DNA from: Buddleja alternifolia
Lineage: Eukaryota; Streptophyta; Magnoliopsida; Lamiales; Scrophulariaceae
Direction: 5' to 3'
Length of the DNA: 64,000 nucleotides
NCBI GenBank assembly: GCA_019426215.1
Contig: CM033408.1
Coordinates: forward strand, 24,283,953 to 24,347,952
In this document: positions 35,481 through 46,975 of the stretch, one piece after another
Position numbering within the stretch: the first letter of the stretch is position 1
Layout: each line of letters begins with the position of its first letter
Made by a program: the position numbers and the translations under genes
Notes under the pieces: model-generated
Told to the model about the DNA's origin: nothing
The model's database searches: none
The model's input: only the letters and a program-made list of their open reading frames with translations

Positions 35481-36473
35481 ATATTTATGAAAGGTGCATT
35501 GGAAAATGAATCATTTCATTAAATACATAGTAATATATTTATAATTCTAACATGTTGCTATTTGTTTATCCATAAACATTGATATATAAATATTTCGAGT
35601 AATGTTTAAAGTGGGTTTGTCATATTTGAGAGAGATAAATAAGAAGATAACTACAGAAATAAACCAGATTTAATTAGATTACTTGTAATTTACTTAACCA
35701 AGAAAGATTAAGGACTTTAAATTTTATCTTGGGTCCCTCTGCATTTTTTGAATCCTACACTCCCATGTAGAAGTCGAGAATCATCATTGGCATCGATTCG
35801 ACAGTGGGTATTGAGGTCTTTAATTAATTAAATGGGTTGCAATCTAACCGATTTCTGGCCCATTAATTATTAAAAGTGATGTCTTACATCAATTGATCCC
35901 ATAAATATTTCAATACCTTTCCCCATAGTTCACCAAGCCGTAACCTAACCGATTTTTAAGCTCGTGAACTATCCGATTTCATTCCCACTAACTCCTTTAA
36001 TCTAACATTTGAATTTCACCTTACAACCTAACCGGTTTCTGGGGTGAAATATTCTTCGACTAAGACATCTCATGCACTTAATAAAATTTCAAATTATTTC
36101 CAGATGCATAACCCCCATAACTGGGGAGCATTACACATGTGTAGTAATTTTAATTTTAATAAGCTTAGTGGAGGGCGACGATGTTCCACATCCTTTACCA
36201 ACTCAGTATTATTTAATTGGGAGAATTTAAATTGTCAGAAGTTTGGTCTCACTTTGCACATTAGTCAATTTATATAGCGCAATTATTATATATTGAAATG
36301 CATTAATTTATACTACTAATAAACATGCCTATCAATATATACAAGTGGAATTAAATAAACAAAACCATCACACTCAATCATGAACTTCAACTAGAGGGCT
36401 CAAGCCAATGGGCTATCACAAAAAGGTAAAAAACGAAACCTACCTAATCTTCATGGGCTTCTCATCTCCACCA
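34928..36473. other. AT-rich intergenic stretch with part of repeat X inverted
   Basis: No gene supported. 34928-35060 is the reverse complement of about 42590-42720 (repeat X), for example the word ACTATAAGACTAAAACATCC. A (TA)n run lies at 35453-35479. The remainder (35480-36473) shows no recognisable coding or transposon structure. Confidence 0.55.
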
Positions 36474-36834
36474 CACTACTACAGAAATCACTTATAACAG
36501 CGGTTTTTTTGGGCCTATGACGGCGGTTTTTAACCGCTGTCATAGGCACCGCTGTTATATGGTTTTGACCTATGACAGCGGTTAAAACACTGCTGTTATA
36601 AGGTTAAAAAAAAAAGATTTATTTGGACCCTATGACAGCGGTTCCGGCTGAACCGCTGTCATAGGGCGACCTATGACAGCGGTTCCGACTGACCTGCTGT
36701 CATAGGGGTTAAAAAAAAATTAATTTGGATCCTGTGACAGCGGTTCAGCCGGAACCACTGTCATAGGGTCGTTTATTTTATTTTATTTTAATTTCATTTT
36801 CTCGATTATAAAGTTACCATGTTTGAATGATTCA

Positions 36835-37060
36835 AAATTCGCACGGTCATAGCGAAATGGCATTCTGAACAAAATATGATTTTAGCCATTTGAGATCGTT
36901 TAAGACCTCAAATATGCATTTTATTACAAAAATACCCTATTTTCATAATAAAACGCAACTTTGAGGCCTTAAACGATCTAAGATGGTTAAAATCACGAGA
37001 ACGTATGACAAAGTCATTCGTTTTGTTCAGAATACCGTTTCTCTATGACCGTGTGAATTT
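36835..37060. repeat. Foldback (~100-bp inverted repeat arms) inside CACTA 2
   Basis: The left arm (about 36835-36928) and right arm (about 36945-37060) are inverted copies, for example GCACGGTCATAG against CTATGACCGTGTG and GATCGTTTAAG against CTTAAACGATC. The right arm has about 25 extra bases as a bulge. A third diverged single arm is at 60805-60915. Confidence 0.82.
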
Positions 37061-37109
37061 CGTGTCATTCCGACACCGCAAAATTTCAACCGAGAAATAT
37101 TTTCATAAA

Positions 37110-37460
37110 TACACAAATATACGTACACCCACACATACACAAATATACATACACCCATCAACATATACACAAATATACATACACCCATAACATATATACA
37201 TACACAAATATACATACAACCACATATACACAAATATACACACACACACACATACACAAATACACCCATTAACATATACACAAATATACATACACTCATC
37301 CACATATATACATACACAAATATACATACAACCACATATACACAAATATACACACACCCACACATACACAAATACACCCATTAACATATACACAAATATA
37401 CATACACCCATCAACATATACACAAATATACATACAACCACATATACACAAATATACATA
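37110..37460. repeat. Minisatellite/microsatellite array in CACTA 2
   Basis: Tandem units around ACACAAATATACATACACCC and variants with CAACCACATAT; unit length is irregular (about 22-30 bp). It yields long Cys/Tyr/Val-rich ORFs on the minus strand that I do not consider genes. Confidence 0.85.
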
Positions 37461-38050
37461 TATATATATATAGTGAGAGAAAGAGAAGAGGTAGGCTTAC
37501 GGTCGTGGTCGTGGTGGCGGCGGCGCAGGTATGTGGTCGTGGTGGCGGCGGCGGCGGCAGTGGCGGTGGTGCCGAGCCTTTGGAGGGGGATCGAGAGAGA
37601 GAGACGCCGAGAGTAGTGAGAGAGAGGCAAAACTGAAATTTGAGAGTGAGAGAATAAGGGGGGCGGCTGTCTGACCTAGTAAAAACCCGACAGCCTATGA
37701 CAGCGGTTCGGGGCGAACTGCTGTCATATCCCAGCACTATGACAGCGGTTCTCCCCGAACCGCTGTTATAGCCCAGCCCTATGACAGCGGTTGTGCAAAA
37801 CCGCTGCCACAGGTTACTTTTTTTTTTTCTGAAAAAATTATGACAGCGGTTCGTGGCGACCGCTGTCATATCTCGGAACTATGACAGCGGTTCGAGGAGA
37901 ACCGTTGTCATAGGTCCAAACCGAATAGCCCTATGACAGCGGTTTTGCAAAACCGCTGTCATAGGTCCGAACCAAATTGCCCTATCACAGCGGTTTTGCA
38001 AAACCGCTGTCATAGATACGCTGTAATAGAGTATTTTTGTAGTAGTGCCA

Positions 38051-40735
38051 GTCTTGAACTATTCTATTACAATACTTTAAAACAACCTATAAATTATTTC
38101 TAAAAAAGCAATAAATAGTCTCAATTCCGGCTTTACACCCATAGAAAAAAATGGTACATTGAATAAAACCTAAGTCAATGATTGGTGTCTCCATCACATA
38201 AAACTTGCTCACAACATTTAATACATGCTTGCAATATTAAAACACTTATGTTGATTATTTAAAATTGTAGTCCAGCTAAAAAGTCCTTTATAAAATATCT
38301 AATTTTATATATTCTTTATTTCAATTAAAATCAATCTAGTCCTACTAGATGACTTAGATATATAAAATTATAAATTAAGTATATCTACCTTTAATTAAAA
38401 TAATATTACTCCAACTAAAACGAATACATAAAATATCGAATCTTATTTTATTATGATTTAAAGCCATCATTAATTGGAAAAAACTTTTATTTGATTAAGG
38501 AATTAATTATTAATCCTCCAAGAAAAATAATTTATATTCCTTATTCAAATATCTAAGTAATTTACAAATCGAGGAAAATTAATAATATTTAATCCATAAA
38601 TTAATTATTAAACTCCAAAAAAAAAAATTTATTATTCTAATCAAATATATTTATTCCAATTAATATTTTTGGGCTCGATTTCATCAAACCCGAGTCTCCA
38701 TCCTTTTGGTCCACTCGGATTTAATTTAATTGGAGCTAAAATTAATTAATTAGAAAATTATACATGAACTATTAATTTCTATTGGACTAGTTTTAATTAA
38801 AATCCAATCACCAACCCTTTGGTCCATTTGAAAAAAATTAAATTAAGCCCAAACTAATTAATAAGTCAAGATTTAAGTAATTCTCCAATTGGGCCTAATT
38901 TTAATTATTTCGAGTCATCATCCTTTTGATCGACTGGTATAATTAAAATTGACCCAATTCACAACCCAATTTTCAGACCCAGGTCCACGACCCATTTCAG
39001 CAGTTGACACACAGCCCAACCAAGCCGTGTGGCCAGGCGCTGTGTTAACACACGGAGCCAGGTGCCGTGCTGCGCACAGCAACTGTTAGCCTTGAACTTG
39101 GAGTCTTCGGGTCCCATTTTTTCCTCGGTGTTTTCTCAAATTGCATATTGAATCATGAATTCGCTAAAACGAACTATAACGTACCCGTTGAAGAGAAATG
39201 GTTGGAGAACTTGATCCTCCTTAAAAAATTTGAATGGTTAAAGCCCCCAAGTTTTCAATCCTCGTGCTATCCACTCTTCACGAATGCCTTGAAGCTATCT
39301 TGAATTTTTTATCCACACAACTAAAACACGTTGTCTCTAAATAATCATGCGGACTGATTGACAGAAAAATTTCTTACTTTTCTTCCTTGTTGACCGACGA
39401 CTAGGGTGTTTAGGAGAGAGGGAAGAGTTTTTCTTTTTTTTCTGGGAGAGTTGTTTGAATTATGAATGCATTTAGGTCAAAAGTCTTTAAGTGATGTATT
39501 TTATATCACTTAACTTGTTGACCAAGACAAGAGGCAAGAGTCCAAGTTGGACATCCTAATGGACGGCCAACCCACCCATATGAGGCGTCCATATGGACAC
39601 CTTTATTTGGCGTAGCTTGTCTCTTATTTTAATCAGTTATCTATTATTTAATTAATTATTTATTATATGCAATAAATAAATAAATAAATAAAATAAACAA
39701 ATTAATTAGATAAATTAATTCATTAATTTATTTCCTTAAGAAATTAATTAATAATTAATCTTATCTTTATAATTAATTATCTCATCTAATGAGAAATTAA
39801 TTAATCATATTTAATTTATCCCATAAATTAAATCTCTTAGAATACAATAGAAAAATCCTTTTATTTTTCTTTATCAATCATTTAGCGCGATTCTTTAGGT
39901 TCATTTCGTTTGGCAATCAGAGGAATCTAAAGGAAGTGGGTAACACCTAGCCAGTCACGTGACCCACTTCGTAGCCCAAACAAAATCAAATGAATGGATC
40001 ATTCCACAACCTTCCAATCGTAAATTTCGTATACTTATAAACCCTTTGTTCAAGTGTCCCATGTTAGTTATCAGCTAAGACTACCACTTGCCCATCAAGC
40101 CGCATTTCGAGGTCAACCATATCAATGGGTGAATTGGGTCTAAATACTCTAGTGATAGACTTGATGTCACAAATGTATCTTCAGCCTGATACTTCAGGTC
40201 AAAGGTTCACCTATACCTGTTACGAATAATCAGTTCTGTCATTCACAATCACAGAGTGAATACCTATGTGATAGAACCTATGCGAGTCGTGTTCAAGCAT
40301 ATCAGTTCCACTGATGTTCCTACAACCTTAAGCTCCCACCATCACATGGTGTTTGACTGGCACTCCCATCTCAAAGCTCAGATTGTAAAAGTATTCCTAA
40401 TCTTTATTTGTCCATTAAAGATTTCATGTCACTTGCGAACTTGTTTAAGCAATCAAGATCAATCCCTCTAGTGCCTATCTTCCTATCCCATGGGAAGTAG
40501 AGAGATTGCACTAATAACATAGATAAAAAGTTTTACACTACTTATAGATACAGATAAGATTTAAGTGAAAACAAAAAATGCCTTTTATTAATATAAGATA
40601 ATAAGTTTATTACTACTAGGTTAATGCCTTCAAATGCCACTAGAGAATTAGTAAATAATAGGACATTATCAATTTGTAATTGTTTATTAAATCAATCAAT
40701 AAATGGCATTTTGGATGTTTACATTCATATTGGCA
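38051..40735 (-). repeat. Probable reverse-oriented copia LTR region
   Basis: About 39880-40640 is the reverse complement of the LTR that begins at 63484: for example AGGTCAAAGGTTCACCTATA here against TATAAGTGAACCTTTGACCT there. Further left, 38051-39880 is AT-rich with a GC-rich palindromic block near 39020-39080 and no gene. It probably belongs to the same or an overlapping LTR, but its outer boundary is unresolved. Some words (GGAGCTAAAATTAATT) also match LTR C in plus orientation. Confidence 0.5.
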
Positions 40736-40799
40736 TTTATATATTGTAATCATCTATAAGTCCATGAACACAAGAGTTAACTCTCTAAGGCACTAGAGG

Positions 40800-41552
40800 A
40801 GTCTGATACTTGTTTACTAAAATAGTCTCCAAGTCAAAATTATCTAAAGAAGGCAATGAGGCACATGTTAGTTCCACTCTTTTCATACAGATTGTTGGGA
40901 CATTGAGATATCTCACATGTACAAGGCCTGATATTACATATGGGGTTAGTTTGCTCAGCAAGTTTCTTGAATCTCCTCGTCAATCCTATATGCAAGTTGC
41001 TAAGAGAATTATGTGATCCATAAAGGACACTTATTATCATGGTCTATTGTATTCCTCATCAAGCAATGGTGGTTCTGTAGACTATTCAAATAGTGATTGG
41101 GGTAGAGATTTCGACGATTGTAGAAATACTTTGGGGTACTGTTTCAATTTTGGAACTAAAGCATGCTCATGGTCATCAAAGAAACAATCCATTGGTGCAC
41201 TCTCAACTTGTGAAGTTGCATACATAGTTGCGGCGTCAAGTGCATGTGAAGTAACCTGGCTGCGCAATTTAATGAATCAAATTCTTGTGCCAATTCAAGG
41301 ACTATGAAAAATTTTCTTGACAATATCTCTGCAATCAACTTGTCCAAGAACCCAGTCACACATGGAAGAAGCAAACATATAAACACTCGTTTTCATTTTC
41401 TACAAGTTCAGGTTCAAAAAGGAGAGATTGAATTGGCTTATTTCAAGTCTGAAGGTCAAGTAGCTAACGTCCTCACCAAGCCGTTTAAATATGAAGCTTT
41501 TATGAAGTTGAAATCCATGATGGGAGTGACAACGCAGATGAATCGAAATTAA
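40800..41552 (+). pseudogene. Ty1-copia RT end and RNase H remnant D
   Basis: The reading IVGTLRYLTCTRPDITY (about 40888) is the end of copia reverse transcriptase. NSDWGRDFDDCRNTLGY, SSKKQSIGALSTCEVAY and HGRSKHINTRFHF are RNase H blocks (about 41090-41400). A stop at 41014-41016 and a frameshift near 41307 break it. The tail precedes a purine tract AAAGGGGGA and an LTR-like start. Confidence 0.85.
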
Positions 41553-41559
41553 AGGGGGA

Positions 41560-41822
41560 TGTTGACTTAATTTCCGATCATAAGCTAATTGAGTCTTGGT
41601 GTGTAATTAAATTAGTGGTCAATTTGTAGTTAGTTAATTTGCATGATATGTTAGTGGGGAGTTAAAAGATCATGGGATACTCTTGTATCTAATTTAGTTA
41701 CTGCCATTTCACGTATTTAGTGAATTGAAGTTTAGTAGATACGAGTTTGAAAACTATATGAATATGTTTCATTTTAGTTACAAGCTTATTCTCTCCTATT
41801 TTTTTCTTATCTCGATTGAACA
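41560..41822 (+). repeat. Candidate short LTR of copia remnant D
   Basis: TGTTGACTTAATTTCC starts right after the purine tract; a possible end GATTGAACA lies at 41822. The right boundary is a guess from the CA end only. Confidence 0.5.
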
Positions 41823-41907
41823 CCCATCACCGCCTCCTCCCAATCGCAAACCACTGGCCACCACCTCAATTTCAAGTTTCGATCGCAAATTTTCAATATC
41901 TCATGTA

Positions 41908-43016
41908 ATTGAGGATTTAGGCATCCTGAGAAAATTTGATAGGTGTAAAGGGGTGAGAAAGTCTTTTACAATTTAATTCTTTTTTCCATTTTTTTTATGT
42001 TTTTATTAATATTTTCTTTAACGTTATGTAAGGGCATAGATGTTATTTTACCTATTCCGTCCAACCTTACATCAATATATTAATTTACAGGGTGTTAGAT
42101 GTAATTTTTTGAACTAGGGGGTGTAAATCGTAATTAAGCAATACTTTAGGGGTACTCGGTGTAATTTTCCATATATATATAATATGAAATTTGACAGTTG
42201 GAGTCATTAAGACTTTGGCTTGCAACTGTCAGAATTGATTTTTTGGTTTTCTTTTTTCAAAAATAAATAAATTTGGAGCCGTTAGAATAGGTAAACTCTA
42301 GACTTACCACTTGGCTAAATGAATTTTGTTTTAGTAAAAATAACATATGAAAATAATTTTAAATATACCGGTCCTGGGCCGGATTTTGACCGGGCTGGGT
42401 CCAGGCCTAGGCTACGTTGAAGTGGGTCCGGCTTGGCCCATCTGATTTGGTGGGCCCGGGCCGGGGCCGGGGCCGGGGCCGGGCCAATCCGTTCGGTTGA
42501 TGGGTCAGGCCGGCCTACTTGATATCTTTAACCCGGCCCATGGTACAACTCAAGAAACTTGACCTAGATATTCGATCCACCGGTTTAAAATAAATATGTT
42601 AAATAAAATTTAAATGTTGAATGTTAAATATGTCTTTCTAAATAAATAAAAAAGATATAAGGGTGTTTTAGTCTTATAGTAATTTTATAGTAGAATTTTT
42701 TACCGAAATTAGTAAAAAGAGAGGTATTGCCAAATTTTCAAACCACAGGGGAGGTGGATGTAAATAACCCTACTTGCAATGTTTTTGTGTTCGCTGATCA
42801 AATAATTTCACAAATATTATTCATGAGTTTATGACATAAAAATGAAGATTCTCTATCAATAAACCGGGCACCAAATCTTAAATTATATCTTAATAAACTT
42901 CTTTCCTTTCATTTTATATGACAACATTCCGCAAATTTCATCCCAAGATTATAGCTACGATATCTTTTGACTGTCATTTTGTTCACGATCAAGTACAAAC
43001 CGGAGCTATTGTCAGC
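41908..43016 (+). repeat. Repeat X, copy 1
   Basis: 41908-42060 matches 45331-45488 and 42060-43016 matches 58402-59315, i.e. copy 2 as split by the Athila insertion. It includes a GGGCC-rich run (42455-42485). Its end (about 42930-43016) is the start of the same copia RNase H tail seen complete at 59237-59452. It breaks off at 43016 into an unrelated LTR. Confidence 0.7.
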
Positions 43017-43543
43017 ACATCAGTGGAACTGATATGCTTGAACATGACTCGCATCGATTTTGTCACACGGGTTTTAACTTTGTGACTGTCAATGACAAAA
43101 CTGATTATGCGTAATAGGTATAAGTGAACCTTTGACCTGAAATATCAGGCTGAAGATGCACTACTGATGTCAAGTAAAAAGTGGAAATGTTTCGATTAAG
43201 ATTATGGCTTGAGATCGTCAATCAAAGTGGAAATTTTTCATCAATCAATCCGTGTGTGATAATTTAGAGACAACGTAATTTCGTTGTTTGGATCAAATTC
43301 AAGAAAGTCAACGAATTCAAGAATTGAAGATTACAGGAGGATTGAAGAAATCGAGACTTCATCAATTCGAGTTTTAGAGGAGGAATCGGATTCTCCAACC
43401 ACTTTGCTTCAACGGGTAAGTAGTTATTCGTTACGCGAAATAATAGATTTGAATATGCGAATCAAAGAATTTAAACTTTGGGTTTTTAAATTAAATTTTT
43501 GAAATTCTTTCACTCCGTTTATTTGATTTTTCGCGAAACCCAA
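43017..43543 (+). repeat. Truncated copia LTR (3' part)
   Basis: 43017-43175 matches 63842-63995 closely (ATCAGTGGAACTGATATGCT). It continues to an LTR-like end AACCCAACA at about 43543. The first part of the LTR is missing. No primer site is recognisable after it. Confidence 0.65.
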
Positions 43544-44319
43544 CACGTACAACGTGGAAGAAGTCTGTAAATACTTTATTTTGTAACACTATTCAGGTAA
43601 TGCTATTTATTGTACCACTGTGTACTTGAATCATATAAGCGACCTACATTGTCTTACTTACTTGACCATTGGAGGGCCCTCACTAGAAAACCCACGAGTG
43701 TGACCTTAACGATTGTAACCTTAACGATAGTCCTTTGGCTTTAGATAGTTCCCAATCCGAAGAATCAGGATCAAATCCAAACTAGAGATAACAAGCGGGC
43801 TAGTTTGGTTCAACCTGGCCGAGGCCTGTCTCAGACCGGCCCACCAAATTTTTCTAAGTGCATTGGTCCTAATAGAGCCTGGGCCAACCCGAGACCATCC
43901 CGCCTTACTGTTTAGTCTGGCCTCATCTGGGCTTGGTCCAGCCCACTAACCTAGCCAGGACCTGCCATGGGCAAAGATTGGTGGAAATATTTTTTTTTCA
44001 TTTTTCTTCTCAAAAATTAAAAAACTGAAATTGTGGTCAAATTGGGGTAATTGAGACAAAGGTATTCTAACCACTTAGACTAAAAAGTTACTTTTGCCTC
44101 AATTTCAATTTGATAATATAAATTTATCTAAAAATAATATAAAACAAAATATATATATGATACGTCCATAAAAATCCACTTCTCCAGTTGGGCCTAGCAA
44201 GGAATGGCCGCTTAATGAATGATGGAGTGGCTAAAATGACGAAATAAATCAAAACTAGAGATATCAAGTGGGCTAGTCTAGTTTGGTTCGACATGTAGGT
44301 GTTGGACCGGACTGTTGGG
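43544..44319. other. Noncoding stretch with GGCC-rich segment
   Basis: No ORF supported. 43790-43980 is rich in GGCC/CTGGCC words reminiscent of the inverted complement of 42380-42540, suggesting a diverged transposon fragment. Confidence 0.4.
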
Positions 44320-44540
44320 AAGCATATGACTCAATTAATACGGCTTCGTTTGATCATTGACATTTCGATGGGATATCTCAGATTAGAGACATGATGCGAA
44401 AGTAGTGGTGTATAAGTGTTAATCACATTCCGAGGGAAGCGAATCAAGTGGCAGATTACTTGTCCAAGTTCGGTAGCACCCATCACATGGAGATTGTCTC
44501 CGGCACGAATGCGGATGCGGATTTCAACACGAATCTTTGA
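44320..44540 (+). pseudogene. RNase H fragment of a plant LINE-type element
   Basis: The translation HIPREANQVADYLSKFG (about 44428-44480) is the C-terminal block of the RNase H-like domain found in plant LINEs and related ORFs. Upstream SQIRDMM and a stop are in the same frame. Only this fragment is recognisable. Confidence 0.65.
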
Positions 44541-45135
44541 TCATGATTTATGAGGAGTTAAATGGCGTTCTTATATGAGTATGAGTCCTGGTTTGTTCGT
44601 AGTTCGGGTACCCCATTCATTTGGAAACCAAAAGAAACAAAAAATCCAGACATATATGCTCCCAAGAAGGCTGATAGCAAAAGCAAGTTGAAAGCTCGGT
44701 AATCAAGCACACAAGTGACCTCGTGATCCACCTAACGGTATTGCTTACAAGGAATGTGAAGAGTAGCTCGAAACGAAGCTCAGGAGCATAGCAGGCGGAT
44801 GTATAGAGTGGACCAAGTCAACAACCACCCACTACCTTCTAAATACGGAAAATGATCTCCATTTCCCCCATGACACAAGAAAGATGCCCCATGAACAAGA
44901 GAGAAGGAGTGGGGCGGCCACCCTTTAAATAGTCTAGAATCAAAACCTGTAATTTTATTACGTTCACTTTTATTTACAAGAATCAATATCTTTGTACTCC
45001 CTCTCCAATAAAGCAATAAAAATCTTTCTTTTGCATTTGTATATTCATCTCATTTCATAGAAGTCTTTTAGTTTATTCATAATCATTAGAGATATGAATG
45101 CAGTTACATTATATGATTTCTTGGCATAAAAATCG

Positions 45136-45166
<31 letters not shown>

Positions 45167-45330
45167 TGAAAATTACATTGGGTACCCCTAAGGTAATGCC
45201 TAATAACGGTTTACACCCCCTAGTTCATAAAATTACATCTAAAATTACACCCCCTACTCCGATCGCAAAGCCGCAGTTAGGAGTTTACTTAATTTTTTGT
45301 ATATAGTTGTACATATGTATGTATGTAAAT
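44541..45330. other. Noncoding stretch with (TA)n and inverted repeat-X piece
   Basis: A (TA)n run lies at about 45137-45161. 45165-45255 is an inverted match to about 42075-42170 (CTAGGGGGTGTAAA versus TTTACACCCCCTAG). No gene seen. Confidence 0.5.
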
Positions 45331-45488
45331 ATGTAATTGAGGATTTAGGCATTCAGAGAAAATTTGATAGGTGTAAAGGGGTAAGAAAGTCTTTTATAAT
45401 TTAATTCTTTTTTCCATTTTTTTTATGTTTTTCTTAATATTTTCGTTAACATTATGTAAGGGTATAGATGTCATTTCATTCCGTCCAA
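45331..45488 (+). repeat. Repeat X, copy 2, left part
   Basis: Matches 41908-42060; interrupted at 45488/45489 by the Athila element and continued at 58402. Confidence 0.75.
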
Positions 45489-46830
45489 TGTTAGGTCTTA
45501 AAAGTAACATTGATTTAGTTTGTTTTTATCTCACATCTGTCTTGAATTCATACCTTGAGTTGATCTTTTTAGTTGTTTTTATTTGTATTTGCGTATTTTG
45601 GCTTCTAAGTCGTTTAAATGCTTTTATAGGCAAAGGACGATTGATTTGGCGAGTAAATGAAGGGATATCTAAGCAAAGTGAAGAAGTCAACTAAGAGACT
45701 TAAAGAGGAGCAAAGAAGAGTCCAAACGAAAGGTGTTGAGTTGAAGAAAAAGTAAAGAAAAAAGTGGACAGCAGAATTCGCACAGTGGTGCCAATATTCG
45801 GCACCACTGTGCAGCGCGCAGAAATCAGAATTTCTGGTTAACGAGTTTGGGGTCTTTTGATGGGCTTTTTGTAATTAGAATTCCTATATAAATAGAAGAA
45901 GTCAGAAAAATAGGGGAGTTTTAGATTCTTTGAAAAGAAAGAAGACGCTTTGGGAGAGAGAAGGAGAAAGAGAGAAAACTTGGAGAGAAAGAAAAGAAAG
46001 CCATTGAAGAGAAGAAAGAGAAATCTTGATTCTTACCATCAACATAAAGGTTCTTCTTGGTTTTTCTTGAATTCTTCTTCTTCCCCAATTGTTCTTATTA
46101 TTTTCCACCATTGTTAAACTTGAGAATTCTTAGTTTTATACAAATTATTTCTTCTTCTTGTTTAATTATGAGTAGCTAAATAATTTTCTAGGGTTTAAGA
46201 TGTAGTTTTGAGTATTATTATGGATTGTTGATTTTCATTGAGTTATTTCTTGCTTTAATTAATCTATCAATGAGGGCTTAATGCTTGTAGATGATTGGCC
46301 ACCAAATACATGATTTAAGGTGAATTGAGAAGTACCGGGAGGTGAATTAATTCATTAGTTCAGATTTGATAGACGTGTTTAAATTACTCAATAGGGATAT
46401 TAGTAATTGTGCATGAGGCTAGCTAACGAATTTCATGGAAATTAATGGATTCATCTAGATTAGTTATTGATCATGGGAGTGACGAGAACGAGTTTAGTTG
46501 GGTACTCATGGAGATCTCGGGAGAGTATCCATGTAATTAAGGAAATTCGGGTCTTTAATGAATGCAAGAATTTACAATCCAATGAAGTTCAATATCCATA
46601 GAAATACCTTGATGAAGTCTTAATCCCTAAGCTTTCCATTTATCGAATTATTGTTTATAAATTTTGTTATTATTTATTTCTGTTTTTAATTAGTTAAAAT
46701 CTTAAATCTTGCTAATCGCTAGTCTAAATAATAGGATAAACTTTGTTTGGTACTTGACAACCTTCCCTGTGGAGACGACCTTACTTACTCTATATTATTT
46801 GTCGATACCGTGTTGTTACGGGTGATAACA
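45489..46830 (+). repeat. Athila 5' LTR
   Basis: TGTTAGGTCTT...GGTGATAACA, 1342 bp. TATAAATA lies at 45887-45894, with a perfect 13-bp stem-loop 75 bp upstream (45780-45812). Followed by the primer site after three bases. Confidence 0.9.
45780..45812. promoter_or_regulatory. 13-bp perfect inverted repeat upstream of Athila TATA box
   Basis: Arms GCACAGTGGTGCC and GGCACCACTGTGC with a 7-base loop; repeated in the 3' LTR at 57456-57488. The arm sequence recurs in the tandem repeat at 55601-55823. Confidence 0.8.
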
Positions 46831-46833
46831 AAT

Positions 46834-46851
46834 TGGCGCCGTTGCCGGGGA
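46834..46851 (+). promoter_or_regulatory. Athila primer-binding site
   Basis: TGGCGCCGTTGCCGGGGA, the plant gypsy (Athila/Tat-type) primer site, three bases after the LTR. Confidence 0.9.
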
Positions 46852-46975
46852 AGGCAACAAATAGTCAATATCAATAACAAGTTGATTCTTATTAATTTAA
46901 ACATTTTTTTTTATTTTTTTTTATTTTGGATTTTTTATCTGTTTGAATTTTGATACTTGATATTCTTGTTTCAGA

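Larger units (their letters stand above)
36474..38047. mobile_element. CACTA transposon 2 (non-autonomous)
   Basis: Ends are CACTACTACAGAAATC (left) and TTTTTGTAGTAGTG (right), with the 3-bp duplication CCA (36471-36473, 38048-38050). Subterminal arrays are built from TATGACAGCGGTT and its inverse, differing by one base from those of CACTA 1. The interior has a ~226-bp foldback (36835-37060), a (ACACAAATATACAT)n array (37110-37460) and a GA/GGCGG-rich segment (37470-37680). No transposase. The minus-strand ORFs here are microsatellite artefacts. Confidence 0.93.

Noticed and set aside
36044..36277. 77-codon ORF near 36.1 kb
   Set aside because: No motif, no homologue recognised, and composition like the surrounding AT-rich DNA.
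37110..37460. CRISPR-like array of repeats
   Set aside because: Unit length is irregular, there are no unique spacers, and the context is a plant CACTA transposon.
37027..37630. Long overlapping minus-strand ORFs rich in Cys, Tyr, Val and Ile
   Set aside because: They translate the ACACAAATATACAT minisatellite inside CACTA 2; all three frames give low-complexity periodic sequence.
40256..40471. 71-codon plus-strand ORF
   Set aside because: It lies antisense within a copia LTR fragment, with no recognisable protein similarity.
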